Source: Pseudomonadota bacterium
GTDB lineage: Bacteria; Pseudomonadota; Gammaproteobacteria; Xanthomonadales; Rhodanobacteraceae
Direction of reading: 5' to 3'
Assembly: GCA_018240465.1 (NCBI GenBank)
Contig: JAFEFS010000091.1
Coordinates: forward strand, 79,421 to 143,420
DNA length: 64,000 nucleotides
The notes beneath the pieces were generated by a model that was given only the letters and a program-made list of their open reading frames with translations, was not told the origin of the DNA and searched no databases. The position numbers and the translations under genes were made by a program. Shown in pieces: positions 25,920 through 34,156 of the stretch; the stretch's first letter is position 1; each line of letters opens with the position of its first letter.

Positions 25920-26951
25920 TCAGCGCTGCGTCGACCTGCGCAGCACGAGCGACACCGGAATCACCTGGTTTTCCACGGCTTCATCGTGGACCAGCTTAAG
26001 CAGCGTGTCGACGAGGACGACGCCGGCGCGCTTGGTATCCTGCTGCGCCGTGGTCAAGCCCGGATCGACGAAGCCCGCCAGCGGAATGTCGTCGAAGCCG
26101 GCGACGAGTACATCGTCGGGCACGCGCAGGCCGCGCTCGCGCAGCGCCTTGATCGCGCCGATCGCGATCAGGTCGCTGGCGGCGAAGATCGCGTCGAACT
26201 TCGCCTTGCGCGCGAACAAGGCCGTCGCGGCATCGAACCCGGATTGTTCCGAGGAAATGGCGCGCGCCTGCAGTTTCGCGTCGACCGTTCCGCCGCCCTC
26301 GCGGATCGCTTCGCAATAACCACGGTAGCGTTCGAGAAACTCGGGCGAAGAATCGGTTGCGTCGCCGAGGAACGCGATGCGCTTCGCGCCGCGCTCGATC
26401 AGGTGGCGCACGATGTCGCGCCCGCCCTGGAAATTGTCGCAGCCGACCGAGACCTCGGGCTGGTCCGGCGCGATCGCACCCCAGCGCACGAAATGCGTGC
26501 CGCGTTCGACCATGAATTTGAGTCGTTCGCGGTAGTCGAGATAGTCGCCGTAGCCGAGCAGGATGATGCCGTCGGCCTTCTTCGATTCCTCGTAGCTCGC
26601 CTGCCAGTCGTGGTTGTTCGGCTGCTGGAACGAGATCAACAAATCGTAGCCGCGCTGCGCGCAGGCGCGCGTGATCGAGGCGAGCATCGAGACGAAGAAC
26701 GGATTGATCAGCGAATCGTCCGGCGCCGGATCCTCGAAGAACAGCAGCGCGAGCGTGCCGCTGTGCTGGCTGCGCAGGCTCGAGGCGTGCTTGTCGACCT
26801 TGTAGTTGAGTTCGTTCGCGATCTTGAGGATGCGTCGGCGGGTCGCCTCGTTGACCATGCTGCTGCCGCGCAATGCGCGCGACACGGTCGGCTGGGAGAC
26901 GCCGGCCAAGTGTGCGATCACGAGCGAAGTCGCTTTCTGTTTGCTGCGAAT
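25920..26951 (-). CDS. LacI-family regulator of the glucan locus, apparent ATT start
   Basis: This 343-residue repressor or activator has a LacI helix-turn-helix at its start (ATSLVIAHLAGVSQPTVSRA) and a periplasmic-binding-like effector domain from about 60 on. No ATG, GTG or TTG is available at the right place. GGAGG lies 8 nt before an in-frame ATT at 26951, and homologues I recall begin with MRSK, which is what the frame gives after that ATT (RSKQKATS). The first alternative, a GTG nine codons later, would cut the DNA-binding helix. It is the only regulator in the locus and the likely reader of the TGAATNCGTATGCA operators. The ligand is probably a maltodextrin. Confidence 0.87.
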   Translation of the reverse strand: MRSKQKATSLVIAHLAGVSQPTVSRALRGSSMVNEATRRRILKIANELNYKVDKHASSLRSQHSGTLALLFFEDPAPDDSLINPFFVSMLASITRACAQRGYDLLISFQQPNNHDWQASYEESKKADGIILLGYGDYLDYRERLKFMVERGTHFVRWGAIAPDQPEVSVGCDNFQGGRDIVRHLIERGAKRIAFLGDATDSSPEFLERYRGYCEAIREGGGTVDAKLQARAISSEQSGFDAATALFARKAKFDAIFAASDLIAIGAIKALRERGLRVPDDVLVAGFDDIPLAGFVDPGLTTAQQDTKRAGVVLVDTLLKLVHDEAVENQVIPVSLVLRRSTQR

Positions 26952-27080
26952 GGCGCGGCCCTCCTCGGCCGAGCATAGGCAGGCCGGCGAGCAAGGGGCA
27001 AGGTCGGGCGCACAACGAAGGCACCGCCCGATTGCGACAAAGTGGTGCCCGCCCCCGCTTTCCGCGCTTCGATGCGCTGA

Positions 27081-27086
27081 TAGAAT
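27081..27086 (+). promoter_or_regulatory. possible -10 box of putA
   Basis: TAGAAT matches the sigma-70 -10 consensus at five of six bases and ends 33 nt before the putA start. No good -35 is seen at the usual distance. Confidence 0.3.
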
Positions 27087-27119
27087 GTATGGCCTTGAAG
27101 CTGCCCTTGCGATGCGCCC

Positions 27120-30100
27120 GTGAGCGAAATCCTCAGCCCCGAACTCCCGCCGCCGCCCGACGCGGCGCACGCCCTGATGACGGCGGCGTATTGCCGCGAC
27201 GAAACCGAGGCGATGAACGAGTTGCTCGACCAGGCCGCACTGCCTCAACCAGAGCGCGACCTCGTCCTCGCGCGCGCAACCGAGCTCGTCGCGCGCGTGC
27301 GCGCCAAGGCACAGGACGCTTCAGCGGTCGAAGCATTCATGCGCCAGTACGATCTTTCCTCGGAGGAAGGCGTGCTGCTGATGTGCGTGGCCGAGGCGCT
27401 GCTGCGCATTCCGGACAAGGACACGGCCGACAAGCTGATCTCGGACAAGCTGGGCGAGGCGAATTGGGAATCGCATCTCGGCAAGAGCGATTCGCTGTTC
27501 GTCAACGCCGGCACCTGGGGCCTGATGCTGACCGGCAAATTCATCTCGCTCGCCGACGAAACCCAGCGCAATTTCACCGGCGCATTCAAGCGTCTCGTCG
27601 GCCGCGCGGGCGAGCCGGTGATCCGCCTCGCCGTGCGCCAGGCGATGCGCATCATGGGCCATCAGTTCGTCATGGGCCGCACGATCAAGGAAGGCCTCGA
27701 CCGCGCGCAGGAGAAGGAGAACCGCGCCTACCGCTACTCCTACGACATGCTCGGCGAAGGCGCGCTGACCACGCCCGACGGCGAGCGTTACTACCAGGCC
27801 TACGTCGATGCGATCAAGGCTTTGGGTGCACGCGGACCGTTCAATGACATCCTCGACGCGCCGTCGATCTCGATCAAGCTCTCCGCGCTGCATCCGCGCT
27901 ACGAAGTCGGCAAGCGCGCGCGCGTGCACGCGGAACTCCAACCGAAGCTGCTTGCGCTTGCACAACTGGCGAAGGCACAAGGCATCTGCCTGACCGTCGA
28001 TGCCGAGGAAGCCGATCGCCTCGAACTCTCGCTGGCCCTGATCGCCGCGGTGCATGCCGATCCTTCATTGGACGGCTATCAGGGTTTCGGCCTCGCCGTA
28101 CAGGCCTACCAGAAGCGCGCGCCGTTCGTGATCGACTGGCTCGCCGAGCAGGCGAAAACAACCGGCCGCCGCTTCTGCGTGCGCCTCGTGAAAGGCGCGT
28201 ACTGGGATTCGGAAATCAAGCGCGCACAGGAAGGCGGCCACGCCGGCTATCCGGTGTACACGCGCAAGCCGAACACCGACGTCTCCTATCTCGCCTGCGC
28301 CAAGCGTCTGTTCGAGCACGGCCAGGCCGCTTTCTATCCCGCATTCGCCACGCACAACGCGCACACGATCGCGGCGATTCACCACATCGCCAAAGGCCGT
28401 CCGTTCGAGTTCCAGCGCCTGCACGGCATGGGCGCCGATCTCTACGACGAAGTGATCGGCGAGAAGAATCTCGATGTGCCTTGCCGCGTCTACGCGCCGG
28501 TCGGCTCGCACGAGGACCTGCTGCCGTACCTCGTGCGCCGCCTGCTCGAAAACGGGGCGAACACTTCGTTCGTCAACCGCATCGTCGACGAATCGACACC
28601 GATCAAGGACCTGGTCGCCGATCCGGTTGAGGTCGTACGCGGCTTCACCAGCAAACCGCATCCCCGCATTCCCCAGCCGGTCGGCTTGTTTGGCGACTCG
28701 AATTCTGCGCCCTCGCAGTATTCGCAATCCATTCGTAGGAAGAATTCCATGGGCGTGAACTTCGGCAACGACAACGAATTGAAGGCACTGGCCGACGCGG
28801 TCGGCACGGTGAAGGCGGATTGGAATGCGACGCCGCTCGTGCCCGGCGCAAAGTCCGCCGAGCCGCTGCAGGAGGTGAACAACCCCGCCGATCGGCGCCA
28901 GAGAATCGGCACCAAGCAGCAGGCCGACGCCGCGACGATCGATCGATCGCTGACCAACGCCGTCGCCGCGCAGCCGGCCTGGGACGCGCTGCCCGCCGCC
29001 TCGCGCGCAGCGATCCTCGAACACGCCGCCGACCTGCTCGAACAGCGCCGCGCGCAGTTCGTCGCGCTGCTCGTGCGCGAAGCCGGCAAGACGTTGCCTG
29101 CGGCGATCTCCGAAGTGCGCGAAGCCGCCGACATGTGCCGCTACTACGCGGCGATCGCACGCAAGCTGTTCCAGCCCGAGAACCTGCCCGGCCCCACCGG
29201 CGAATCCAACCAACTCTCGCTGCACGGCCGCGGCGTATTCGTCTGCATCAGCCCGTGGAACTTCCCGCTCGCGATCTTCACCGGCCAGGTCGCCGCCGCG
29301 CTCGCCGCGGGCAACGCCGTGATCGCCAAGCCCGCCGACCAGACCGTGCTGATCGGCCACGCCGCGGTGAAGCTGCTGCACGAAGCCGGCGTGCCCGACG
29401 GCGTGCTGCAGTTCCTGCCCGGCAAGGGCTCGATGATCGGCAACGCACTGCTGACCCAACCGGAGATCGCCGGCGTGTGCATGACCGGCTCGACCGAAAC
29501 CGCGTGGACGATCAACCGCACGCTCGCCGCGCGCAACGCGCAGATCGCTGCACTGATCGCCGAAACCGGCGGCCAGAACGCGCTGATCGCCGACTCCTCC
29601 GCGCTGCCCGAGCAGCTGGTGAAAGACGTCGTCGCCTCCGCGTTCGATTCCGCCGGCCAGCGCTGCTCGGCCGCGCGCGTGCTGTTCGTGCAGGAGGACA
29701 TCGCCGACAAGGTGATCCACATGCTCGCCGGCGCGATGGACGAATTGAAGGTCGGCGATCCCGCCCTGCTCTCGACCGACGTCGGCCCGGTGATCGACGA
29801 ACCCTCGCGCAAGAGCCTTGCCGACCATGCCGCGCGCATGGACGCCGAAGCCAAGCTGATCAAGCAGGTGAAACTCGGCGACGACACTTTGAGCGGCACC
29901 TTCCTCGCCCCGCGCGCGTACGAACTGAAGTCGCTCTCGCAGCTGACGAAAGAAGTCTTCGGCCCGATCCTGCACGTGATCCGCTGGAAGTCCGCTGAGT
30001 TGGATCAAGTCATCGACGCGATCAACGCCACCGGCTTCGGCCTGACCCTCGGCATCCACAGCCGCATCGACTCGACGATCGCCCACATCGCCCAGCGCGC

Positions 30101-30302
30101 CAAGGTCGGCAACTGCTACGTCAACCGCAACCAGATCGGCGCCGTCGTCGGCGTGCAGCCGTTCGGCGGCGAAGGCTTGTCGGGCACCGGCCCCAAGGCC
30201 GGCGGCCCGCACTACCTCACGCGCTTCGTCACCGAACGGACATTGACGATCAATACGACGGCGGCGGGGGGCAACGCATCGTTGCTGACTCTGGGCGAGT
30301 AA
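27120..30302 (+). CDS. putA: bifunctional proline dehydrogenase / glutamate-semialdehyde dehydrogenase
   Basis: This 1060-residue enzyme oxidises proline to glutamate in two steps. The FAD-dependent proline dehydrogenase barrel covers about 120-430 (DAPSISIKLSALHPRYE, CVRLVKGAYWDSEI, YAPVGSHEDLLPYLVRRLLE). The NAD-dependent aldehyde dehydrogenase covers about 560-1040, with IAETGGQNALIADS and catalytic Cys849 in GQRCSAARV. The N-terminal ribbon-helix-helix DNA-binding domain of trifunctional PutA is absent, so this form should not repress its own gene. The start is GTG at 27120. It diverges from the lacI-type gene but looks unrelated to the glucan locus. Confidence 0.96.
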   Translation: MSEILSPELPPPPDAAHALMTAAYCRDETEAMNELLDQAALPQPERDLVLARATELVARVRAKAQDASAVEAFMRQYDLSSEEGVLLMCVAEALLRIPDKDTADKLISDKLGEANWESHLGKSDSLFVNAGTWGLMLTGKFISLADETQRNFTGAFKRLVGRAGEPVIRLAVRQAMRIMGHQFVMGRTIKEGLDRAQEKENRAYRYSYDMLGEGALTTPDGERYYQAYVDAIKALGARGPFNDILDAPSISIKLSALHPRYEVGKRARVHAELQPKLLALAQLAKAQGICLTVDAEEADRLELSLALIAAVHADPSLDGYQGFGLAVQAYQKRAPFVIDWLAEQAKTTGRRFCVRLVKGAYWDSEIKRAQEGGHAGYPVYTRKPNTDVSYLACAKRLFEHGQAAFYPAFATHNAHTIAAIHHIAKGRPFEFQRLHGMGADLYDEVIGEKNLDVPCRVYAPVGSHEDLLPYLVRRLLENGANTSFVNRIVDESTPIKDLVADPVEVVRGFTSKPHPRIPQPVGLFGDSNSAPSQYSQSIRRKNSMGVNFGNDNELKALADAVGTVKADWNATPLVPGAKSAEPLQEVNNPADRRQRIGTKQQADAATIDRSLTNAVAAQPAWDALPAASRAAILEHAADLLEQRRAQFVALLVREAGKTLPAAISEVREAADMCRYYAAIARKLFQPENLPGPTGESNQLSLHGRGVFVCISPWNFPLAIFTGQVAAALAAGNAVIAKPADQTVLIGHAAVKLLHEAGVPDGVLQFLPGKGSMIGNALLTQPEIAGVCMTGSTETAWTINRTLAARNAQIAALIAETGGQNALIADSSALPEQLVKDVVASAFDSAGQRCSAARVLFVQEDIADKVIHMLAGAMDELKVGDPALLSTDVGPVIDEPSRKSLADHAARMDAEAKLIKQVKLGDDTLSGTFLAPRAYELKSLSQLTKEVFGPILHVIRWKSAELDQVIDAINATGFGLTLGIHSRIDSTIAHIAQRAKVGNCYVNRNQIGAVVGVQPFGGEGLSGTGPKAGGPHYLTRFVTERTLTINTTAAGGNASLLTLGE

Positions 30303-30422
30303 AAATGCCTGAGTACAATCTTCCGGTTGCGGAAAGAGTTGTAGTCGCAGCAGATTTCCTTGAAAAGCAGAACGAAGCCGGTGCAGCAGGGGCGGTGTTG
30401 TATTTGAGCCCGTAGCCCGTAG

Positions 30423-30449
30423 GTTGGGGTGAGCGCAGCGAACCCCAAC
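30423..30449. repeat. GTTGGGGT...ACCCCAAC dispersed palindrome
   Basis: GTTGGGGT and ACCCCAAC form an 8-bp stem around GAGCGCAGCGA. I know this exact kind of element as a common intergenic repeat in high-G+C proteobacteria. It is 120 bp beyond the putA stop. Confidence 0.75.
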
Positions 30450-30548
30450 ATCAATTCGCATCGTCAATCCGACTCCGCTGCCCAATCCTCCGGCAAATCG
30501 CCCGAGCGAATCCAACGATGTATCGACGAAAACGGCCAATCCGCGGCG

Positions 30549-30572
30549 GGTGACGCATGATCGCGCGTCACC
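30549..30572. repeat. 8-bp perfect stem upstream of the kinase gene
   Basis: GGTGACGC (30549-30556) and GCGTCACC (30565-30572) pair perfectly around an 8-base loop. It could be an operator or a small hairpin; no second copy was noticed. Confidence 0.5.
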
Positions 30573-30742
30573 GGGTTGAATGCGATCCGGCGCATTCATC
30601 GCAGCCAGGATTTTCGCGCATGCCGCGCTGAGCCGTCACCTGGCGCCGACGGCGCGCCGCAAGGCCCGCGCCATGCGCGTGGTGGATCGCGGGACGGGAT
30701 GTGGTTAGCATCGCCCGCATCAGCATCAGCGGGGCTCTTTGC

Positions 30743-33145
30743 ATGTCGCAGTCTGCCGGTTCCCGCATCAGCGCATCCGACCAGCCCACCGTACTGGACA
30801 TCGACGCCGCGGTGAGCGGCGGCACGCAGATGTTCGCGGCCGGTCAGCGCGTCGGCCCGTACCGCATCGACCGCCTGCTCGGCGAGGGCGGCATGGGCGC
30901 GGTGTATCTGGCCGAGCAGATCGAGCCGATCGAGCGACCAGTTGCGCTCAAGCTGGTCCGCAGTCAGTTGCGCGGCGGCCTGGCCGAGGCGTATTTCCTG
31001 GTCGAGCGGCAGGCGCTGGCGCGCATGGACCATCCAGCGATTGCAAAAGTATACGATGCCGGGACCACGCCCCAGGGCTATCCGTTCTTCGCGATGGAGT
31101 GGATCGACGGACTCACGCTGGCCGCGTGGTACGCGCAGCACAAGCCGCCGTTGCGCGAGTTGCTCGCACTGTTCATAGCCATCTGCAAGGGCGTGCAGCA
31201 TGCCCACCAGAAAGGTGTCATCCATCGCGATCTGAAACCCGGCAACGTGCTGATCGCGAGCGTGGACGGCCAGGCGGCGCCGAAAATCATCGATTTCGGC
31301 ATCGCCATCGGCGCGGCGCGCAGCAACAGCGACGCGGCACAGGCGCAGCGCGCGGGCACGCGCGGCTACATGAGTCCGGAGCAGGTCTCGGGCAAGGCTG
31401 CCGGAATCGACATCCGCACCGACATCTACGCACTCGGCATGATGCTGCTGGAGTTCGTTGCGCCGGCGCAATTGTTCGAACGCGTCGCCTTGCTCGACGC
31501 GCAGCCGTCCGCGCTGCACGCAGCGCTGCGGGCCTCGCTCGGACAGCGCGTGGATGCGGACGCCGCCAGCGTGCGCGCGTTGGCTGCGATTCCTTCGCCT
31601 TTGCGCTGGCTGCTCGCACGCGCCATCGACCCGCAGCGCGCGCGCCGCTATGCGTCGGCGCAGGCGATGGCCGACGATCTCGACCGCTATCTGCGCCACT
31701 ATCCGCTGGCCGCAGTGCCGGCCACGCGCGCCTATCGCCTGCGCGAATTCGCGCGGCGCAACCGCGGCGCGATACTGGCCGCGGCGCTGGTCGCGGCCGC
31801 GCTGATCGCCGGCACGACCGCGGCATCGCTCAACATGCAGCGCGCGCGCATCGAAGCGGCGAAGAGCCGGCAGATATCGGACTTCCTCACCCAGGTGCTC
31901 TCGGGCGTGGATCCGGAAAAAGCCCGCGGCATGGACAAGTCCCTGCTGACCCTGATCCTGGGCGATGCGGCAAAAAATGCCGACGCGAAGCTGGCCCGCC
32001 AGCCCGAAGTGCTGGCCGACATCAAGGGCACGATCGGCGTCAGCTACCGCGCGCTGAGCGATTTCAAGACCGAACTCGACTTGCTGCGCCAGGCCTACGC
32101 GTTGGCGGCGTCGACATTGGGCGCGGATGCGGAGTTGAGCCTGGACCTGCAACGCCAGCTCGCGCGGGCCTGGAGTGAAAATGGCGACTATGCGGCGGCG
32201 GCGACGAACATCGACAAGAACATCGCGGCCTGGACCCGGCGCCAAGGCGCGGACGGCCGCAAGACGCTGATCAGCAACCTGGACCGCGTTCAGTACATCT
32301 GGTACGCCGGCGACAGCTCCAAGGCCCTGGCCGAGATGAAGACACTGCTGCCGCGGATCGAGCGCGTGCTCGGGGCGGATGACCCTTCCACCATCGATGC
32401 CTTGAACGTCCATGCCGTGCTGCTCGGCGAAACCGGCCACTACGCCGAGGCCGAGCCGCTGTTCGAGCGGGTGCTGGCGAGCGAACGGCGCTTGTACGGG
32501 GACAAGGCGCCGAAGACGCTGGACACGATGAACGATTTCGCGGTGTTGTATCTGGAATCGCAGCGCTACGCGCAAGGCGAGAAAATTCTCAAGCAGCTGC
32601 TGCCGCTGGAAATCGAAATGTACGGCACCGACAGCGCAGTGGCCAACAACGTGGTTTCCAATCTGGCCGGCGCGCTGCGCCAGCAAGGCACGCCCGAGAA
32701 GATCGCCGAATCGGGCCAATACTACGACCGCGCTTATGCGTACGCCTCGCGCCGCTACGGTCCGGATCATCCCAACACGATCATCGCGCAGAGCAATGAA
32801 GCCAACTATTTCGCCGACACCGGCGATGTGCAAAAAGCGATCGAACTGGACGAACAGGCATTGGCCGCCATCGCCCGGCACGGCGAATTGCCGCAAATCA
32901 AGGGCGAGATCGACTATCAGCTCGGCCGCTTGCTGACGCGGACGGCTCGTTATGCCGAAGCGGAACCTCTGCTGCTGTCCGGTGATGCGCAGAAGGCGAG
33001 CGAACTCGGCGCCAACCACTGGCGCATGGCCGAATACGTCGGCGCGCTGGTGGATTTGTATACTCGGTGGGGCAAGCCCGAGCAAGCAGCGCAATGGCGG
33101 AAACAACGGGCGGCGCTGCCGCCGAAGCCGCCGGACGCGGCGTGA
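30743..33145 (+). CDS. membrane Ser/Thr protein kinase with TPR sensor domain
   Basis: This 800-residue protein has a PknB-type kinase domain (about 35-310) with the glycine loop GEGGMGAVYLAEQ, the lysine in VALKLVR, the catalytic Asp163 in HRDLKPGN and the IDFGIA metal-binding motif, so it should be active. One membrane helix follows (about 342-362). The outer half (about 380-800) is built of helical tetratricopeptide-like repeats (for example YAEAEPLFERVLASERRLYG), as in stress-sensing kinases. The ATG at 30743 was chosen over 30701 because the kinase domain and N-terminal linker remain complete; no strong ribosome site marks either. It converges with an FHA-GGDEF gene only 3 bp away. Confidence 0.9.
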   Translation: MSQSAGSRISASDQPTVLDIDAAVSGGTQMFAAGQRVGPYRIDRLLGEGGMGAVYLAEQIEPIERPVALKLVRSQLRGGLAEAYFLVERQALARMDHPAIAKVYDAGTTPQGYPFFAMEWIDGLTLAAWYAQHKPPLRELLALFIAICKGVQHAHQKGVIHRDLKPGNVLIASVDGQAAPKIIDFGIAIGAARSNSDAAQAQRAGTRGYMSPEQVSGKAAGIDIRTDIYALGMMLLEFVAPAQLFERVALLDAQPSALHAALRASLGQRVDADAASVRALAAIPSPLRWLLARAIDPQRARRYASAQAMADDLDRYLRHYPLAAVPATRAYRLREFARRNRGAILAAALVAAALIAGTTAASLNMQRARIEAAKSRQISDFLTQVLSGVDPEKARGMDKSLLTLILGDAAKNADAKLARQPEVLADIKGTIGVSYRALSDFKTELDLLRQAYALAASTLGADAELSLDLQRQLARAWSENGDYAAAATNIDKNIAAWTRRQGADGRKTLISNLDRVQYIWYAGDSSKALAEMKTLLPRIERVLGADDPSTIDALNVHAVLLGETGHYAEAEPLFERVLASERRLYGDKAPKTLDTMNDFAVLYLESQRYAQGEKILKQLLPLEIEMYGTDSAVANNVVSNLAGALRQQGTPEKIAESGQYYDRAYAYASRRYGPDHPNTIIAQSNEANYFADTGDVQKAIELDEQALAAIARHGELPQIKGEIDYQLGRLLTRTARYAEAEPLLLSGDAQKASELGANHWRMAEYVGALVDLYTRWGKPEQAAQWRKQRAALPPKPPDAA

Positions 33146-33148
33146 ACT

Positions 33149-34036
33149 TCAACTGCAGACGCGATTGCGCCCTTCCTGCTTGGCGCGATAGAGCTGGGCG
33201 TCGGCGAGGCGGAGCAGTTCGGCCGCGGAGGCCTCGCCGCGGCTTTCCGCCACGCCGATGCTCAGCGTCACCGGCAGGCACTGCTCGCGCACATCGATAG
33301 CCCGCTCCTCAACGGCCGCACGCAGGGTTTCGGCGATTGCCGCTGCCGCCTGCAGGGTCGTCGCGCGCAAGGCCACGGCGAATTCTTCGCCGCCCAGTCG
33401 CCCGATGGGTGCGCCCGCGGCAACGTGACCGCGAATCACCCTGGCGATGCCCGCCAGAACCTGGTCGCCGACCAGGTGGCCATGGCGATCGTTGATCCGC
33501 TTGAAGTGGTCCAGATCCATCATCATCAGCGCCAACGGTTTGCTGCGCCCGGCTTTTTCCGCCTCTTCGTCGAGCAAGCCGCGGAAGTGGCGGCGATTGA
33601 AGAAGCCGGTCAGGCTGTCGTAGATGGCCAAGTCGATCAGCTCATGGTGATAGCGCGCCTCCACGCTGGCACCGAGGAAGAATTTGATCGCGTTGCTGCC
33701 GATGCTGATCTGGTCGCCGTCGCTCAGCTCGGCGCGCTCGACCACCTTGCCGTTGAGATAGGTGCGGTTGGTCGAGCCCAGGTCCTCGACCAGATAGCGG
33801 CCGCCCTCGCGCCAGATGCGGCAATGCTGGCGCGATACGCTTGGATGCGGCAGCGTCAGTTCGCATTCGCTGGCGCGGCCGATGGTCACCGCGGTTTCGC
33901 CGAGCTCCACCTGCAGACCCAGCATCATGCCGCTGACCACGATCACACGGGGAACGTGCTCGTCCCGTTCGCCGCGCGTGGATTCGAGCACGGTGGCGCG
34001 ATCGGTATTGGAGTTCTGATCTTTGCTCTGCGGCAC
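33149..34036 (-). CDS. FHA-GGDEF diguanylate cyclase
   Basis: This 295-residue cytoplasmic protein joins an FHA phosphothreonine-binding domain (about 30-110; TIGRASECELTLPHPSVSRQ and EDLGSTNRTYLNGK) to a GGDEF domain (about 135-293). The active motif is GGEEF, and DLDHFKRINDRHGH is intact, so it should make cyclic di-GMP. The RxxD product-inhibition site five residues before GGEEF is missing. I chose the GTG at 34036 because a TACAAT -10 box lies inside the longer frame that starts at 34078. The convergent kinase is the natural candidate to make its phosphothreonine ligand. Confidence 0.9.
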   Translation of the reverse strand: MPQSKDQNSNTDRATVLESTRGERDEHVPRVIVVSGMMLGLQVELGETAVTIGRASECELTLPHPSVSRQHCRIWREGGRYLVEDLGSTNRTYLNGKVVERAELSDGDQISIGSNAIKFFLGASVEARYHHELIDLAIYDSLTGFFNRRHFRGLLDEEAEKAGRSKPLALMMMDLDHFKRINDRHGHLVGDQVLAGIARVIRGHVAAGAPIGRLGGEEFAVALRATTLQAAAAIAETLRAAVEERAIDVREQCLPVTLSIGVAESRGEASAAELLRLADAQLYRAKQEGRNRVCS

Positions 34037-34061
34037 GAGGCAATTCCGAGCGTGAGTGGCG

Positions 34062-34088
34062 ATTGTAGCGCAGCGCACTTTCGCGCAA
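34062..34088 (-). promoter_or_regulatory. sigma-70-like promoter of the FHA-GGDEF gene
   Basis: TACAAT (34067-34062) is a good -10 box; TTGCGC (34088-34083) is a possible -35 with a short 15-nt spacer. The start codon at 34036 lies 25 nt past the -10 box. Confidence 0.45.
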
Positions 34089-34156
34089 GACGAGGCAAGC
34101 CGCCGGCGTGACTCGGCGGTGACGGCAACCGAACGATGCTTGCCGAAACCGGCGGC

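Larger units (their letters stand above)
30303..30742. other. gap with two palindromes between putA and the kinase
   Basis: No gene is visible in these 440 bases. They contain the hairpin repeat at 30423-30449 and an 8-bp stem (GGTGACGC/GCGTCACC) at 30549-30572. No convincing promoter for the kinase was found. Confidence 0.6.

Noticed and set aside
26952..27248. Longer N-terminus for the LacI-type regulator
   Set aside because: It would overlap putA and put about 99 extra residues before the DNA-binding domain, which normally starts the protein.
28065..30599. Minus-strand open frame of 844 codons
   Set aside because: It is the mirror of putA; its composition is that of a high-G+C shadow and it has no recognisable domain.
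30596..33106. Minus-strand open frame of 836 codons
   Set aside because: It is antisense to the kinase gene, whose motifs are complete.
34037..34078. GTG at 34078 as the start of the FHA-GGDEF protein
   Set aside because: The TACAAT promoter box lies inside that extension.
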